Assembly (NCBI GenBank): GCA_024640505.1 | Contig: JAHEEV010000014.1 | Coordinates: 1 to 59,976, forward strand | Length of the DNA stretch: 59,976 nucleotides | From: Halieaceae bacterium | GTDB taxonomy: Bacteria; Pseudomonadota; Gammaproteobacteria; Pseudomonadales; Halieaceae | Reading direction: 5' to 3' | In this document: in pieces, positions 42,336-55,071 of the stretch | Position numbering within the stretch: the first letter of the stretch is position 1 | How the letters are laid out: every line of letters starts with the position of its first letter | Made by a program: the position numbers and the translations under genes | The notes under the pieces: generated by a model | Database searches by the model: none | The model's input: only the letters and a program-made list of their open reading frames with translations | Told to the model about the DNA's origin: nothing

Positions 42336-43652
42336 TCAGTCCCAGTTCAGGGCGCCCCCGGTCTGGTATTCGATGACCCGCGTTTCGAAGAAATTCTTCT
42401 CCTTGCGCAGGTCCATGATTTCCGACATCCAGGGGAACGGGTTTTGTGCTCCCGGGAACTGTTCCGGCAGTCCCAGCTGGGACAGGCGCCGGTTGGCAAT
42501 GAAGTGCAGATACTCTTCCATGATCGCCGCATTCATGCCCAGAACCCCACGCGGCATGGTGTCGCGGGCATACTGAATCTCCAGCTCGGTGCCCTCCAGT
42601 ATCATCTGGATGGCTTCCTGCTTGAACTCGTCGGTCCACAGGTGCGGGTTTTCCAGTTTGATCTGGTTGATGACATCGATACCGAAGTTGAGGTGCATCG
42701 ATTCGTCGCGCAGGATGTACTGGAACTGTTCCGCGACCCCGGTCATCTTGTTGCGCCGGCCCATCGACAGGATCTGGCTGAAGCCGCAGTAAAAGAAGAT
42801 GCCCTCGGTGACTGCATAGAAGCCGATCAGGTTGCGCAGCAGGATCTGGTCTGCCTCCGTGGTACCGGTTTTGAAGGTCGGGTCGGACAGTTCGTGGGTG
42901 TGGCTGATGCTCCAGGCGGCCTTGGCGGCCACCGAGGGCACTTCCCGGTACATGTTGAACACTTCGCCCTCATCCATGCCCAGTGATTCGATGCAGTACT
43001 GATACGCGTGGGTGTGAATGGCTTCTTCAAAGGCCTGGCGCAGGAGGTACTGGCGGCACTCCGGGTTGGTGATGAGGCGGTAGATCGCGAGCACCAGGTT
43101 GTTTGCCACCAGGGAGTCCGCGGTGGAGAAGTAGCCCAGGCTGCGCATGACGATGCGCCGCTCATCTTCGGTCAGGCCGTCAGGGCTTTTCCAGGTGGCC
43201 ACGTCGGCGGTCATGTTGATTTCCTGGGGCATCCAGTGGTTGGCGCAACCATCGATATACTTCTGCCAGGCCCAGTCATACTTGAAAGGTACCAGCTGGT
43301 TGAGATCGGCACGGCAGTTGATCATGGCCTTCTCGTCCACCGATACCCGCGCGGCACCCATCTCCAGCTCTTCCAGGCCGGGAGCGACGTCGATGTGTTC
43401 CACCGCTTCTGCCGCCCGGGCCACGTTGACTTCGGCATGGGCATCGACGGTAACCTCGACATCCACCCCTGCGGGCGCCTCGGTCATCATCACCTGGGAG
43501 GGCGGTTGTGGAGCGGCCGGCGGCGGTGCCGTCGGCCGGGGTGCTGCAGGCGCTGCCGGTGCCATGGCTTTTGCCCCGGCCATGGCCGGCCCCCCTGGAG
43601 CCGCGCTTGCAGTGGTCGTTTCATCCTTATGGTACTCATCCCAACTCAACAT
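42336..43652 (-). CDS. nrdB: Ribonucleotide reductase class Ia, beta subunit
   Basis: The radical-generating R2 subunit of 438 residues. Diiron ligands are in [32 protein letters not shown] and [10 protein letters not shown], and the radical Tyr is in HTHAYQYC. About the first 105 residues are an extension rich in Ala, Pro and Val that precedes the core; pseudomonad NrdB has a shorter one. It pairs with NrdA to make deoxyribonucleotides. It is followed by a small gene on the same strand. Confidence 0.95.
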   Translation of the reverse strand: MLSWDEYHKDETTTASAAPGGPAMAGAKAMAPAAPAAPRPTAPPPAAPQPPSQVMMTEAPAGVDVEVTVDAHAEVNVARAAEAVEHIDVAPGLEELEMGAARVSVDEKAMINCRADLNQLVPFKYDWAWQKYIDGCANHWMPQEINMTADVATWKSPDGLTEDERRIVMRSLGYFSTADSLVANNLVLAIYRLITNPECRQYLLRQAFEEAIHTHAYQYCIESLGMDEGEVFNMYREVPSVAAKAAWSISHTHELSDPTFKTGTTEADQILLRNLIGFYAVTEGIFFYCGFSQILSMGRRNKMTGVAEQFQYILRDESMHLNFGIDVINQIKLENPHLWTDEFKQEAIQMILEGTELEIQYARDTMPRGVLGMNAAIMEEYLHFIANRRLSQLGLPEQFPGAQNPFPWMSEIMDLRKEKNFFETRVIEYQTGGALNWD

Positions 43653-43716
43653 AGTTGTTATCCCCTGGCTTTTATTTCTGAGGTCTTCATTGATTACTGC
43701 TCAAGCCGAAGCCCGC

Positions 43717-46593
<2,877 letters not shown>

Positions 46594-46776
46594 GTCGTCT
46601 CCGAAGTGGTGGCTCTTGGCCTTATTTTTCTGGGTTACCGCATTTACTGCTGTCGAATCACATCACGTCCCGGGAGGATCCGGATGCATGGGTGTTTGTC
46701 TGAAAGTTTCCCCATCGGGCGGTTGGCCCGTTGGACGGCCCTGTACTGCGATTATTGACGCTATTTTGGCCGTCAA

Positions 46777-46793
46777 ACCCCACATCTTGGGGT
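46777..46793. promoter_or_regulatory. Inverted repeat upstream of nrdA, possible NrdR-type site
   Basis: ACCCCA and TGGGGT flank the five bases CATCT. Class I nrd genes are often repressed by NrdR at paired 16-base palindromes. This one is 17 bases, differs from the common consensus, and I find no second box at the expected distance, so the match is weak. Confidence 0.25.
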
Positions 46794-46863
46794 CCCTGAC
46801 TGGTTCCGATACAAGATAATGCGGGTGCAGGCACAATGCAAGGGCATTAGGCTGGGTTTATTC

Positions 46864-46872
46864 TGTGGATAA
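46864..46872 (-). promoter_or_regulatory. Perfect DnaA box upstream of nrdA
   Basis: The minus strand reads TTATCCACA, the exact consensus for DnaA binding, about 270 bases upstream of the nrdA start. In E. coli DnaA binds upstream of nrdAB and couples dNTP synthesis to replication. Chance occurrence in GC-rich DNA is low but not excluded. Confidence 0.6.
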
Positions 46873-47041
46873 GATGTTGATAGCGGGGTGTGTCTGTACC
46901 TACTAACCGTGTAGCCCGCGGACCGACTGAATTGCCCGACTCGCTGGCCGGTCGGGAGGCCGGGTGCGAGCCGGTTTGAATTTATTCTAATAACAACCCG
47001 GTGTTTTTATAAGATTCTGTTCTTACGCTCAGCGGCAGGCC

Positions 47042-47956
47042 TCAGCGATTGGCGAGCAGCAGGGTTTCCATCAGCGCTTTCTGGGCGTGCAGGCGGTTTT
47101 CCGCCTCCTCCCAGATGACCGAGTCCGGCGCATCCATCAGCTCGGCACTGATCTCCTCGCCGCGGTGGGCCGGCAGACAGTGCATATAGAGCGCGTCTTT
47201 GGCGGCGTGGCTCATCAGCTCCGCGTTCACCTGGTAGGGGGCGAACTGGACCGCCCGCTCCTGCTCCTCCTCCTCCTGGCCCATGGAAGCCCACACATCC
47301 GTCACCACCAGATCGGCGCCGTCGGCAGCCGCGAACGGATCCTGAACCACACTGACGCGGTCGGCGTTGGCAGCCACCAGGTCGGCGGATGGCTCGAAGC
47401 CCGCTGGGCAGGCAATGCGCAGTTCAAAGTCGAACTGGCGCGCCGCGTTGATGTAGGACTGGCACATATTGTTGCCATCGCCGACCCAGCACACGCGCCT
47501 GCCGGCGATGCTGCCCCGTTGTTCCACCCAGGTCTGCATGTCCGCCAGCAGCTGGCAGGGGTGGTAGTCGTCGGTCAGGGCGTTGATGACGGGTACCGAG
47601 GAGTGGGCCGCAAAGCGTTCCACGATGTCGTGACCGAAGGTCCTGATCATGACGATGTCCACCATGGATGAGATGACCCGTGCGCTGTCCTCGATGGGTT
47701 CGCCACGCCCCAGCTGCGTGTCCTGGGGGGAGAGGAACATGGCGTGCCCCCCGAGCTGGGCCATACCCGCCTCGAAGGAGACCCGGGTGCGGGTGGAGGA
47801 CTTGGCGAAGATCATGGCCAGCACGGCGCCGGGAAAGTCACGCTGGTCGGCTCCGGCCCGGTGGTCGCGTTTCATCTCGATGGCGCGCTGAATGATCTGT
47901 TGCAGTTCTGCCGGACTGAAGTCCATCAGTGTCAGGAAGTGCCTGGGATTGGACAT
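47042..47956 (-). CDS. argF: Ornithine carbamoyltransferase
   Basis: A 304-residue enzyme that condenses ornithine and carbamoyl phosphate to citrulline. The carbamoyl-phosphate motif [10 protein letters not shown] is near residue 55, and the ornithine-binding HCLPAHRG near residue 263. It is of the anabolic type. It follows argD by 30 bases on the same strand, so the two arginine genes form an operon argD-argF. Confidence 0.96.
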   Translation of the reverse strand: MSNPRHFLTLMDFSPAELQQIIQRAIEMKRDHRAGADQRDFPGAVLAMIFAKSSTRTRVSFEAGMAQLGGHAMFLSPQDTQLGRGEPIEDSARVISSMVDIVMIRTFGHDIVERFAAHSSVPVINALTDDYHPCQLLADMQTWVEQRGSIAGRRVCWVGDGNNMCQSYINAARQFDFELRIACPAGFEPSADLVAANADRVSVVQDPFAAADGADLVVTDVWASMGQEEEEQERAVQFAPYQVNAELMSHAAKDALYMHCLPAHRGEEISAELMDAPDSVIWEEAENRLHAQKALMETLLLANR

Positions 47957-47986
47957 GTTTGCTACCGCCTCGTCATTTTGTCGGGC

Positions 47987-49150
47987 CTAGTCGAAGTCCC
48001 GGATCAGCCGGGCTACGCCCTCTGCCAGCTCGCGGGCTTCCGCTTCGTTGATCACCAGCGGCGGCAGCAGCCGCACGGTATTCCCCGCGGTGACATTGAT
48101 GAGCAGCCCTGCGTCCAGTGCCCGGGTGACCAGTTCGCCGCAATCCCGCTGCAGCTCGATACCGATCATCAGGCCGCGGCCGCGAATCTCGCGGATTTTC
48201 GGTGCTGCCGCATCCGCCATCAGGGTTTCTGTGATGATGTTGCCCATGGCGGTGGCGTTATCACACAGCCCCTCTGACGTAATGGTGCTGATCACCGCCA
48301 GGGCGGCGGCGCAGACCAGGGGATTGCCACCATAGGTCGAGCCGTGCTGGCCGGCGCCCAGTGTGTGTGCGGCCTCGCCGCGCGCCAGGCAGGCGCCAAT
48401 GGGCACGCCGTTGGCCAGGCCCTTGGCGGTGGTGATGACGTCCGGGACCAGTCCCAGTCCCTCGCACGCGAAATAGGTGCCGGTGCGGCCGTTACCGGTC
48501 TGCACCTCGTCCAGCATCAGCAGCCAGCCGTGATCGTCGCAGATCTGGCGCACCTCGCCCAGGTAGTCGCCATCCAGGGGCCTTACGCCTCCTTCACCCT
48601 GGATGGGCTCCAGCAGTACGGCCACCACATCGGGATTATTGGCGGCGATCTGGCGCAGGGCCTCCGCGTCGTCGCGGGGTGCCCGAATGAACCCCGCGAC
48701 CAGGGGCTCGAATCCGGCCTGTATCTTGCGATTGCCTGTGGCGCTGAGGGTGGCCAGGGTGCGACCGTGAAAGGCCCCGTCCAGCACGATGATGGCGGGC
48801 TTTTTGACGCCGCGCCGGTGGCCGTGCAGGCGGGCGAGCTTGATAGCGGCCTCATTGGCCTCGGCACCGGAATTGCCGAAGAAGCAGCTCTCCATCCCGG
48901 ACACGTCCGCCAGGGCGGCGGCCAACTGCTCCTGGCTCTCGATACGGTAGAGGTTCGATGTATGGACCAGCTTGTCCGCCTGCTCGCGGATGGCGCGGGT
49001 TACCGCCGGGTGGGCGTGCCCGAGTCCGTTGACGGCGATGCCCGAAATGCCATCCAGGTAGCGCCGCCCCTCGCTATCGTAGAGGTAGACGCCCTCCCCG
49101 TGACTGAAGGTCACCGGTAACCGGGCATAGGTCTGCATCAACGCCGACAT
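47987..49150 (-). CDS. argD: Acetylornithine aminotransferase
   Basis: A class III PLP aminotransferase of 387 residues that makes N-acetylornithine; related enzymes also act on succinyl-diaminopimelate. The PLP Lys lies in TTAKGLANGVPIGA, and LMLDEVQTGNGRTG is the cofactor-contacting segment. The ATG at 49150 begins MSALMQTYARLPVTF with GGGAGAGAA before it; the longer upstream frame is artefactual. It heads the argD-argF operon and has an unusual promoter leader. Confidence 0.95.
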   Translation of the reverse strand: MSALMQTYARLPVTFSHGEGVYLYDSEGRRYLDGISGIAVNGLGHAHPAVTRAIREQADKLVHTSNLYRIESQEQLAAALADVSGMESCFFGNSGAEANEAAIKLARLHGHRRGVKKPAIIVLDGAFHGRTLATLSATGNRKIQAGFEPLVAGFIRAPRDDAEALRQIAANNPDVVAVLLEPIQGEGGVRPLDGDYLGEVRQICDDHGWLLMLDEVQTGNGRTGTYFACEGLGLVPDVITTAKGLANGVPIGACLARGEAAHTLGAGQHGSTYGGNPLVCAAALAVISTITSEGLCDNATAMGNIITETLMADAAAPKIREIRGRGLMIGIELQRDCGELVTRALDAGLLINVTAGNTVRLLPPLVINEAEARELAEGVARLIRDFD

Positions 49151-49169
49151 TTCTCTCTCCCAGAAAACG

Positions 49170-49192
49170 CAAAAAGGCAGCTGGAGCTGCCT
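49170..49192 (-). promoter_or_regulatory. Terminator-like hairpin in the argD leader
   Basis: On the minus strand AGGCAGCT and AGCTGCCT form an eight-pair inverted repeat with a two-base centre, followed by five Ts, 20 bases before the argD start. With the promoter at 49204-49232 it would be the very first structure in the transcript. It may act as a 5' protective hairpin or as an attenuator. Confidence 0.55.
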
Positions 49193-49203
49193 ATGAAAAG
49201 CGA

Positions 49204-49232
49204 ATGATATCCCCATCAACGGGGCTTGGCAA
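49204..49232 (-). promoter_or_regulatory. Sigma-70 promoter of argD
   Basis: Minus strand TTGCCA (49227-49232) and TATCAT (49204-49209), each one base from consensus, are 17 bases apart. The spacer contains the inverted repeat CCCC-n6-GGGG. No clear ArgR box was seen. The start of transcription would fall near 49197. Confidence 0.7.
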
Positions 49233-49346
49233 TCCGGGGGAACGACCGGGCATATTTTGTTGTCATAATGGGTTAGAATGGCGGCCCCGCGTGATGTTGC
49301 ACCCGGGGTTGGATACAGGCCCGATGGCAGAGGTACAGGACAGGTA

Positions 49347-49676
49347 ATGGATATTTTCGACACGATTAAAGAGCAGATCGAGACCAACAGCATTCTGCTC
49401 TACATGAAAGGCTCTCCCAACCAGCCCCAGTGCGGATTTTCCGCGCGCACGGTGCAGGCCCTGATGGGCTGCGGCGAGCGCTTCGCCTACGTGGACATAC
49501 TCTCCAACCCCGAGATCCGCGCGAATCTGCCCAAGTATGCCAACTGGCCCACGTTCCCCCAGCTGTGGGTGGACGGTGAGCTGATCGGCGGCTGTGACAT
49601 CGTCACCGAGATGTTCGAGAGCGGCGAGCTGCAGACCCTGATCAAGGATGCCGTTGCCCAGCAGGCGACAGAGTAG
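49347..49676 (+). CDS. grxD: Monothiol glutaredoxin Grx4
   Basis: A 109-residue monothiol glutaredoxin with the CGFS active site (Cys29). It can bind a glutathione-ligated [2Fe-2S] cluster as a dimer and hands clusters to targets, and partners BolA-type proteins. Residues NWPTFPQLWVDGELIGGCDI provide the cis-Pro and glutathione site. The start at 49347 (MDIFDTIKEQI) is the family start. It is divergent from argD and converges with the isomerase gene. Confidence 0.95.
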   Translation: MDIFDTIKEQIETNSILLYMKGSPNQPQCGFSARTVQALMGCGERFAYVDILSNPEIRANLPKYANWPTFPQLWVDGELIGGCDIVTEMFESGELQTLIKDAVAQQATE

Positions 49677-49685
49677 GTCGGGCGT

Positions 49686-50330
49686 TCAATCCCCGTTATC
49701 CATCAGTCCGCGCAGGCGGTACTCGACCAGCGGCAGGCGGTCATTGCCGAAGTACATGTCGTCGCCGTCGACGAACAGGGTCGGTGAGCCGAAGCCTCCG
49801 CGGGCAATGAGCTCATCAGTATTCCGGCGCAGCAGGCTTTTGTAGTGCGGGTCGTTGATGGCCGTGAAGAAAGCCCCCGAATCCAGGCCGACCCTGGCAC
49901 AGACGTCCGCCAGCACGACATCGCTGGCGATGTCGGGATTGTCGCCTCCCCAGTAGGTCTCGAACACGTCCCGTGAATAGGGTACCAACCGGTCCTGCTC
50001 CTGCGCGTAGAAAGCGCCCCGCATCGCCTTGACGCTGCTGATCGGGTGCCCGGGGGGCAGGTTGATCGTGACTCCGCACAGGCGTGCCCAGTCCTGCATG
50101 TCTTTCAGGTAGTAGTCCATTTTGCGCTTGTTGGCGGGATTGGTAAAAGCGTCCTCCCGCTGCGCATAGAGCTCCCGGTTGACCGCGTTGAACACACCGC
50201 CGACGAGAATGGGGCGCCAGCGGATGGGTATCCCGAGCCGTTCCGCCATGGGTATGGCGCGGGTGAAGGCAAAGTAGGTCCAGGGGCTGGAGCAGTCGTA
50301 GAAGAACTCTAATTCAGGGTGGCGGCTCAT
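49686..50330 (-). CDS. 2-hydroxychromene-2-carboxylate isomerase-like DsbA-family protein
   Basis: A 214-residue thioredoxin-fold protein of the HCCA isomerase/kappa glutathione transferase group. The [11 protein letters not shown] start has the active-site Ser, and [22 protein letters not shown] carries the cis-Pro. The family isomerises hydroxychromene carboxylates in naphthalene breakdown using glutathione; here the physiological substrate is unknown. No aromatic degradation cluster is adjacent. It is divergent from proA. Confidence 0.85.
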   Translation of the reverse strand: MSRHPELEFFYDCSSPWTYFAFTRAIPMAERLGIPIRWRPILVGGVFNAVNRELYAQREDAFTNPANKRKMDYYLKDMQDWARLCGVTINLPPGHPISSVKAMRGAFYAQEQDRLVPYSRDVFETYWGGDNPDIASDVVLADVCARVGLDSGAFFTAINDPHYKSLLRRNTDELIARGGFGSPTLFVDGDDMYFGNDRLPLVEYRLRGLMDNGD

Positions 50331-50387
50331 CGGGTCTCCGCGATTGCTTTCGCGCTGGAGCTTAGCACATCCCGGGGGGGCTTCAGG

Positions 50388-50393
50388 TATAAT
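50388..50393 (+). promoter_or_regulatory. Possible -10 element of proA
   Basis: A perfect TATAAT 32 bases before the proA ATG. The -35 region at the usual distance (GCACAT at 50365-50370) is poor, so the promoter is only a candidate. Confidence 0.35.
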
Positions 50394-50424
50394 CGCGATT
50401 TTGTCGCTTTCGGGGCACATCCGG

Positions 50425-51681
50425 ATGGACGTTGAACAGTACATGACGGGGCTCGGTCGGGCCGCCAGGACGGCTTCGCGGCAGGTTGCCGCCTCCTCCA
50501 CGGCGGCCCGCAACGAGGCCCTGCTTGCCACCCGGGACGCCCTCGATGGAGCCCGGGCCGCGCTGGCGGAGGCCAACGCCGGGGATATGGAGCGTGGTCG
50601 GTCCCGGGGGCTGGATGCACCCCTGCTGGATCGCCTTGAATTGACGCCCGCGCGCATCGACACCATGCTCGAGGGGCTTGCCCAGGTGGCGGCCCTGCCC
50701 GATCCCGTGGGCAGCATCACCGACCTCAACACCCGCCCCAGTGGCATCCAGGTGGGCCGCATGCGGGTGCCCCTGGGCGTCATCGGCATTATTTATGAAT
50801 CCCGTCCCAACGTAACCGTGGAGGCGGCCAGCCTGTGCCTGAAAGCCGGCAACGCGACGATTCTGCGCGGGGGCTCCGAGGCGCTCGCGTCCAACTGTGC
50901 CATCGCCGCCTGCCTCACCCGGGGGCTCGAGGCTGCCGGCCTGCCCGCGGCGGCGGTACAGGTGGTGGAGACCGCCGACCGGGCGGCTGTCAGCCAGCTG
51001 ATCACCATGCCCGATTATGTGGATGTGATCGTGCCGCGGGGTGGCAAGGGTCTTATCGAGCGCATCAGCGCCGAGGCAAAGGTGCCCGTCATCAAACACC
51101 TGGATGGTGTCTGCCACGTTTATATTGACGATGGCGCCGACGAGGAGATGGCCCTGGCGATTGCCGTCAATGCCAAAACCCAGCGCTATGGTACCTGCAA
51201 TACCATGGAGACCCTGCTGGTGGCGCAGTCCATGGCGGCGGGCAACCTGCCGCGACTGGCTGCGGCTTTCGCCGCCGCCGGGGTCGAGTTGCGCGGCTGC
51301 GAGCAGACCTGCGCCCTGCTGCCGGATGCCATCCCCGCCACGGAGGACGACTGGCACGAGGAGTACCTCGGTCCGGTGCTGGCGGTCAAAGTCGTCAGCG
51401 GCCTGGACGAGGCCATTGCGCATATCAACACCTACAGTTCGCTGCACACGGATGCGATTGTCACCCGTGACCACGGTCGCGCCATGCGCTTCCTGCGGGA
51501 GGTCGATTCCAGTTCGGTTATGGTCAATGCCTCCACCCGCTTTGCCGATGGCTTCGAATATGGTCTGGGTGCGGAGATCGGCATTTCCACGGACAAGCTG
51601 CATGCCCGTGGTCCCGTGGGACTGGAGGGACTTACTTCCCGGAAATACGTGGTCCTGGGTGCGGGGCAGGTCCGCACTTGA
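50425..51681 (+). CDS. proA: Gamma-glutamyl phosphate reductase
   Basis: The NADPH-dependent second step of proline synthesis, reducing glutamyl-5-phosphate, at 418 residues. The catalytic Cys is in [10 protein letters not shown], and [14 protein letters not shown] is the family's early signature. The ATG at 50425 starts [15 protein letters not shown], the family start. It heads the run of overlapping genes to nadD; its stop overlaps the nadD start. proB is absent from the window. Confidence 0.95.
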   Translation: MDVEQYMTGLGRAARTASRQVAASSTAARNEALLATRDALDGARAALAEANAGDMERGRSRGLDAPLLDRLELTPARIDTMLEGLAQVAALPDPVGSITDLNTRPSGIQVGRMRVPLGVIGIIYESRPNVTVEAASLCLKAGNATILRGGSEALASNCAIAACLTRGLEAAGLPAAAVQVVETADRAAVSQLITMPDYVDVIVPRGGKGLIERISAEAKVPVIKHLDGVCHVYIDDGADEEMALAIAVNAKTQRYGTCNTMETLLVAQSMAAGNLPRLAAAFAAAGVELRGCEQTCALLPDAIPATEDDWHEEYLGPVLAVKVVSGLDEAIAHINTYSSLHTDAIVTRDHGRAMRFLREVDSSSVMVNASTRFADGFEYGLGAEIGISTDKLHARGPVGLEGLTSRKYVVLGAGQVRT

Positions 51682-52334
51682 GCCATGCCGCTGAAGCCGC
51701 CCTCCCGGTGGGGGTTCTCGGCGGCACGTTCAATCCTGTGCATTATGGTCATCTGCGCTCCGCGCTCGAGCTGGTCGAACGGCTGGGGCTGGAACAGTTG
51801 CGGCTTATGCCCTGCGCGGTGCCGCCCCACCGGGAGCTGCCGAACTGCAGTGCGGAGCATCGCTGCGCCATGGTGAAGCTGGCGGTGGCGGGCGAGCCCC
51901 GCCTCCACTGCGACGCGCGGGAACTCCACCGTGCGGGCAAATCCTTCACCATCGACAGCCTGGTCGAGCTGCGTGCCGAGTTGGGCGAGCAGCGCAGCCT
52001 GTGCCTGGTCATGGGTTGCGATGCGTTGCTGGATATTACCGGCTGGCATCGCTGGGGGGAGCTGCTGGACTGGGCCCATATCGTGGTTATCGCACGCCCG
52101 GGCTGGGAGCTGCCGGCTGCCGGCGAGGTGGCCGCGTGGCTATCCTCGCGCTGCGTGGCTGAGGCGTCCGCGCTGCGACTGCGCCCCGCGGGTGGCATCC
52201 TGGTGGAGGAGCTGCGGCCACTCCAGATATCGTCGACGGAGATACGGCAGATGCTTGCCGCAGGTCACTCGCCCCGTTACCTGCTCCCGGACCCGGTGCT
52301 GGGTTATATTCACCGCCACAACCTGTATCAATGA
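51678..52334 (+). CDS. nadD: Nicotinate-nucleotide adenylyltransferase
   Basis: A 218-residue NAD biosynthesis enzyme that joins nicotinate mononucleotide to AMP. The HxGH motif lies in [13 protein letters not shown] near residues 16-27, and [10 protein letters not shown] near the end is the second nucleotidyltransferase motif. The TTG at 51678 overlaps the proA stop; a GTG at 51708 is a shorter choice. It is the first gene of the conserved nadD-rsfS-rlmH block. Confidence 0.95.
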   Translation: MSHAAEAALPVGVLGGTFNPVHYGHLRSALELVERLGLEQLRLMPCAVPPHRELPNCSAEHRCAMVKLAVAGEPRLHCDARELHRAGKSFTIDSLVELRAELGEQRSLCLVMGCDALLDITGWHRWGELLDWAHIVVIARPGWELPAAGEVAAWLSSRCVAEASALRLRPAGGILVEELRPLQISSTEIRQMLAAGHSPRYLLPDPVLGYIHRHNLYQ

Positions 52335-52375
52335 AGAGGGATTGCACTTTATGCAAAGGACATTAGGCTAGGCGC

Positions 52376-52711
52376 ATGGAAGCCGATACGCTCAAGCAAC
52401 TGGTCGTCGAGGCGCTCGACGATCTCAAGGCGGTGAACACGGTAACCCTCGACGTCACCGGACTGACCGACGTGACAGACTACCTGGTGATCGCCAGCGG
52501 CACGTCGAACCGCCATGTGAAGTCCCTGGCGGACAACGTCTGCATGGAGGCCAAGAAGGAGGGGGTGCGTCCGCTCGGTGTGGAGGGCGAGGATGCAGGC
52601 GAGTGGGTGCTGGTGGACTTCGGCGATGTCGTGGTGCATGTCATGTTACCGGCAACTCGGGATTTCTATGATCTGGAGCGCCTCTGGGTGCAGCCTGACG
52701 TTTCCGGCTGA
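52376..52711 (+). CDS. rsfS: Ribosomal silencing factor RsfS
   Basis: A 111-residue protein that binds ribosomal protein L14 and blocks subunit joining when nutrients are scarce. The [20 protein letters not shown] segment and the [14 protein letters not shown] strand are the family signature. It overlaps the rlmH start by one base (TGATG), and both follow nadD as in most gammaproteobacteria. Confidence 0.95.
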   Translation: MEADTLKQLVVEALDDLKAVNTVTLDVTGLTDVTDYLVIASGTSNRHVKSLADNVCMEAKKEGVRPLGVEGEDAGEWVLVDFGDVVVHVMLPATRDFYDLERLWVQPDVSG

Positions 52712-53181
52712 TGCGCGTCAGTGTGGTAGCGGTCGGTACCAGGATGCCCGCCTGGGTGGAGCAGGGTGTGGCGGACTACTCGGTACGCATGCCCCGCGAG
52801 CTGAAAATCGAATGGCGCGAAATTCCGCTGGCCCGGCGGGGCAAGGACAGGAACACCGGGCAGTTGCGCGCCAGGGAGGGGGCACAGATGCTGAAGGCAA
52901 TTCCTGCAGCTGACCGGGTCATTGCCCTGGATGTCGATGGAAAATCACTCTCGACCGAGCAGCTTGCCAGGCAGCTGGAGGCCTGGCAGATGTCCGGTGA
53001 CAATTACAGCCTGCTGATAGGGGGGCCGGACGGGCTGGACGAGGCATGCCTGCAGCGGGCGGATCAGTGCTGGTCCCTCAGTGCGCTCACACTGCCGCAT
53101 CCCCTGGTGCGGATCCTGTTGGCCGAGCAGCTTTATCGCGCTTGGACAATTACCGTCAACCACCCTTATCATCGCGAGTAG
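52711..53181 (+). CDS. rlmH: 23S rRNA (pseudouridine-1915-N3) methyltransferase RlmH
   Basis: A 156-residue SPOUT methyltransferase that modifies helix 69 of 23S rRNA in the assembled ribosome. The knotted SAM site is in LLIGGPDGL and the C-terminal [21 protein letters not shown], with NHPYHRE at the end as expected. It overlaps rsfS and precedes mrdA. Confidence 0.96.
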   Translation: MRVSVVAVGTRMPAWVEQGVADYSVRMPRELKIEWREIPLARRGKDRNTGQLRAREGAQMLKAIPAADRVIALDVDGKSLSTEQLARQLEAWQMSGDNYSLLIGGPDGLDEACLQRADQCWSLSALTLPHPLVRILLAEQLYRAWTITVNHPYHRE

Positions 53182-53229
53182 TCATTAGTGACAGCAGGCG
53201 CCAGAGTTCAGGCAAGGCAAAGCGTTTAG

Positions 53230-55071
53230 ATGCCCAGGCATATCGCCCTCAAGGACCCATTGCGGGAGATCCGGACCTTCAGCGCCCGAACCGCCGTTGC
53301 GATGGTGGTGGTGCTGGGGCTGCTGGCCGCTATCCTGATACGCTATTACAGCCTGCAGATCACCTCTTATGAGACCTACCGCACCCAGTCGGAACGCAAT
53401 CGTGTCCAGCTGCAGCCCCTGCCGCCCAAGCGGGGCCTGATCTTTGACCGCAACGGGGTACTGCTGGCTGACAACCGCCCCAGTTATATGCTCTCCATTG
53501 TGCGGGAGCAGGTGCCGGACCTGGAGACCACGTTGCAGGAACTGCAGGACCTGGTGCCGGTCTCCGAGAGTGACCTGGATAATTTTCACAAGAAGCTGGC
53601 GCGTCGGCGCCCCTACGAGGCGGTACCCCTGCGTTTCCGCCTGAACCAGGAAGAGCGGGCCCGCCTTGCGGTCAACCGCTACCGCCTGCCGGGAGTGGTC
53701 GTGGACGCACAGTTGCTGCGCCACTACCCCCACGGCGAACTCTTCTCCCATGCCCTGGGTTATGTCGGTCGCATCAATGAGCGGGAGGCGTTTGAACTGG
53801 ACGAGTCCAACTACCGGGGCACGTTTCACGTGGGCAAGGTCGGGGTGGAGAAGTACTACGAGGATGTACTTCACGGCACCGTCGGTTACCAGAACGTCGA
53901 GACCAATGCCCACGGCAGGGTGCTGCGGGTGCTGGAGCGTCACGATCCGACACCAGGTGCGGATCTCACCCTGCATCTGGATATCCGTGTGCAACAGGCG
54001 GCTTTCGATGCCCTGGGGGACCGCCGTGGCGCCGTGGTAGCCGTGGACCCGGTCACCGGCGGGATACTCGCGCTGGTGTCCACCCCGGGGTTCGACACCA
54101 ACCTGTTTGTCAACGGCATCAGCTCGGCGGACTACAGCGCCCTGCGCGATTCCCCGGATGTGCCCCTGTTCAATCGAGCGGTGCAGGGACAGTATCCGCC
54201 CGGCTCCACGGTCAAGCCGATGATGGGTCTGGCCGGTCTGGAATCCGGCCTGGTCACGCCGGAGACCACCGTAGCCGACCCTGGTTGGTACCGGCTGCCC
54301 GGGGATTCCCGTCGCTACAGGGACTGGATTCTCCGCATTCGCGGTACCGGCCACGCGCCCAAGGTCGACCTGCGCATGGCTATCGCCGAATCCTGCGACG
54401 TCTATTTCTACGACCTGGCCCGCCGTCTCACCATCGATCGCATGCACGATTACCTGGATGATTTCGGCCTGGGACACCGCACCGGCATCGATACCACCAA
54501 CGAGCGCCGCGGCGTGCTGCCTTCCACGCAGTGGAAGCGCGACGCCATGGCCCAGCCCTGGTATCCCGGGGAGACACTCAGTGCCGGGATTGGGCAGGGT
54601 TACATGCTGACCACACCGCTGCAACTGGCCGTGGCGACGACGGTCCTGGCCAGTCGCGGTGAACGGCGGGTGCCGCGAATGCTGTGGGCTATCGACGGTG
54701 AACCGGCGCCTGCACCCCTGCTGGAGCCGCTGGTGGCCAGCGAGCAGAATTGGGACGCGGTGCACGGGGGTATGCTGGAAGTCGTCCACGGCAAGCGAGG
54801 CACTGCCAAGAAGCTCTCCCGTGATATCCAGTACCATATGGCGGGGAAAACGGGTACCGCGCAGGTGATCGGCATTGCCCAGAATGCGGTCTACAAGGAG
54901 GAGGAGGTCGCCGAGCGGCATCGGCATCACGGCCTGTTCATCGCCTTTGCCCCCCAGGAGTCACCGACTATTGCGGTGGCCATCATCGTGGAGAATGGCG
55001 GTGGGAGTTCAGCTGCCTCCCCCATTGCCCGCAAGGTCATCGATACCTGGCTGCTCGGTGAGGCCGGCTGA
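53230..55071 (+). CDS. mrdA: Penicillin-binding protein 2
   Basis: A transpeptidase of 613 residues needed for cell elongation. A single N-terminal membrane helix (AVAMVVVLGLLAAILI) anchors it; a pedestal domain follows, then the transpeptidase domain with the SxxK in PGSTVKPMM near residue 328, SCD in AESCDVYFY and KTG in AGKTGTAQV. The start at 53230 begins MPRHIALKDPLREIRTF. Its stop overlaps the rodA start by one base; the two proteins act as a complex. Confidence 0.96.
   Translation: MPRHIALKDPLREIRTFSARTAVAMVVVLGLLAAILIRYYSLQITSYETYRTQSERNRVQLQPLPPKRGLIFDRNGVLLADNRPSYMLSIVREQVPDLETTLQELQDLVPVSESDLDNFHKKLARRRPYEAVPLRFRLNQEERARLAVNRYRLPGVVVDAQLLRHYPHGELFSHALGYVGRINEREAFELDESNYRGTFHVGKVGVEKYYEDVLHGTVGYQNVETNAHGRVLRVLERHDPTPGADLTLHLDIRVQQAAFDALGDRRGAVVAVDPVTGGILALVSTPGFDTNLFVNGISSADYSALRDSPDVPLFNRAVQGQYPPGSTVKPMMGLAGLESGLVTPETTVADPGWYRLPGDSRRYRDWILRIRGTGHAPKVDLRMAIAESCDVYFYDLARRLTIDRMHDYLDDFGLGHRTGIDTTNERRGVLPSTQWKRDAMAQPWYPGETLSAGIGQGYMLTTPLQLAVATTVLASRGERRVPRMLWAIDGEPAPAPLLEPLVASEQNWDAVHGGMLEVVHGKRGTAKKLSRDIQYHMAGKTGTAQVIGIAQNAVYKEEEVAERHRHHGLFIAFAPQESPTIAVAIIVENGGGSSAASPIARKVIDTWLLGEAG

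Larger units (their letters stand above)
46594..47041. other. Intergenic region upstream of nrdA
   Basis: No gene is seen in these 448 bases. It holds the nrdA promoter region with a perfect DnaA box and an inverted repeat, both listed separately. The stretch at 46961-47020 is richer in A and T. It separates two minus-strand transcription units, nrdAB below and argF above. Confidence 0.5.

Noticed and set aside
53185-54930. Minus-strand open frame of 581 codons
   Set aside because: Antisense to mrdA over its whole length; no recognisable domain. mrdA has all PBP2 motifs.
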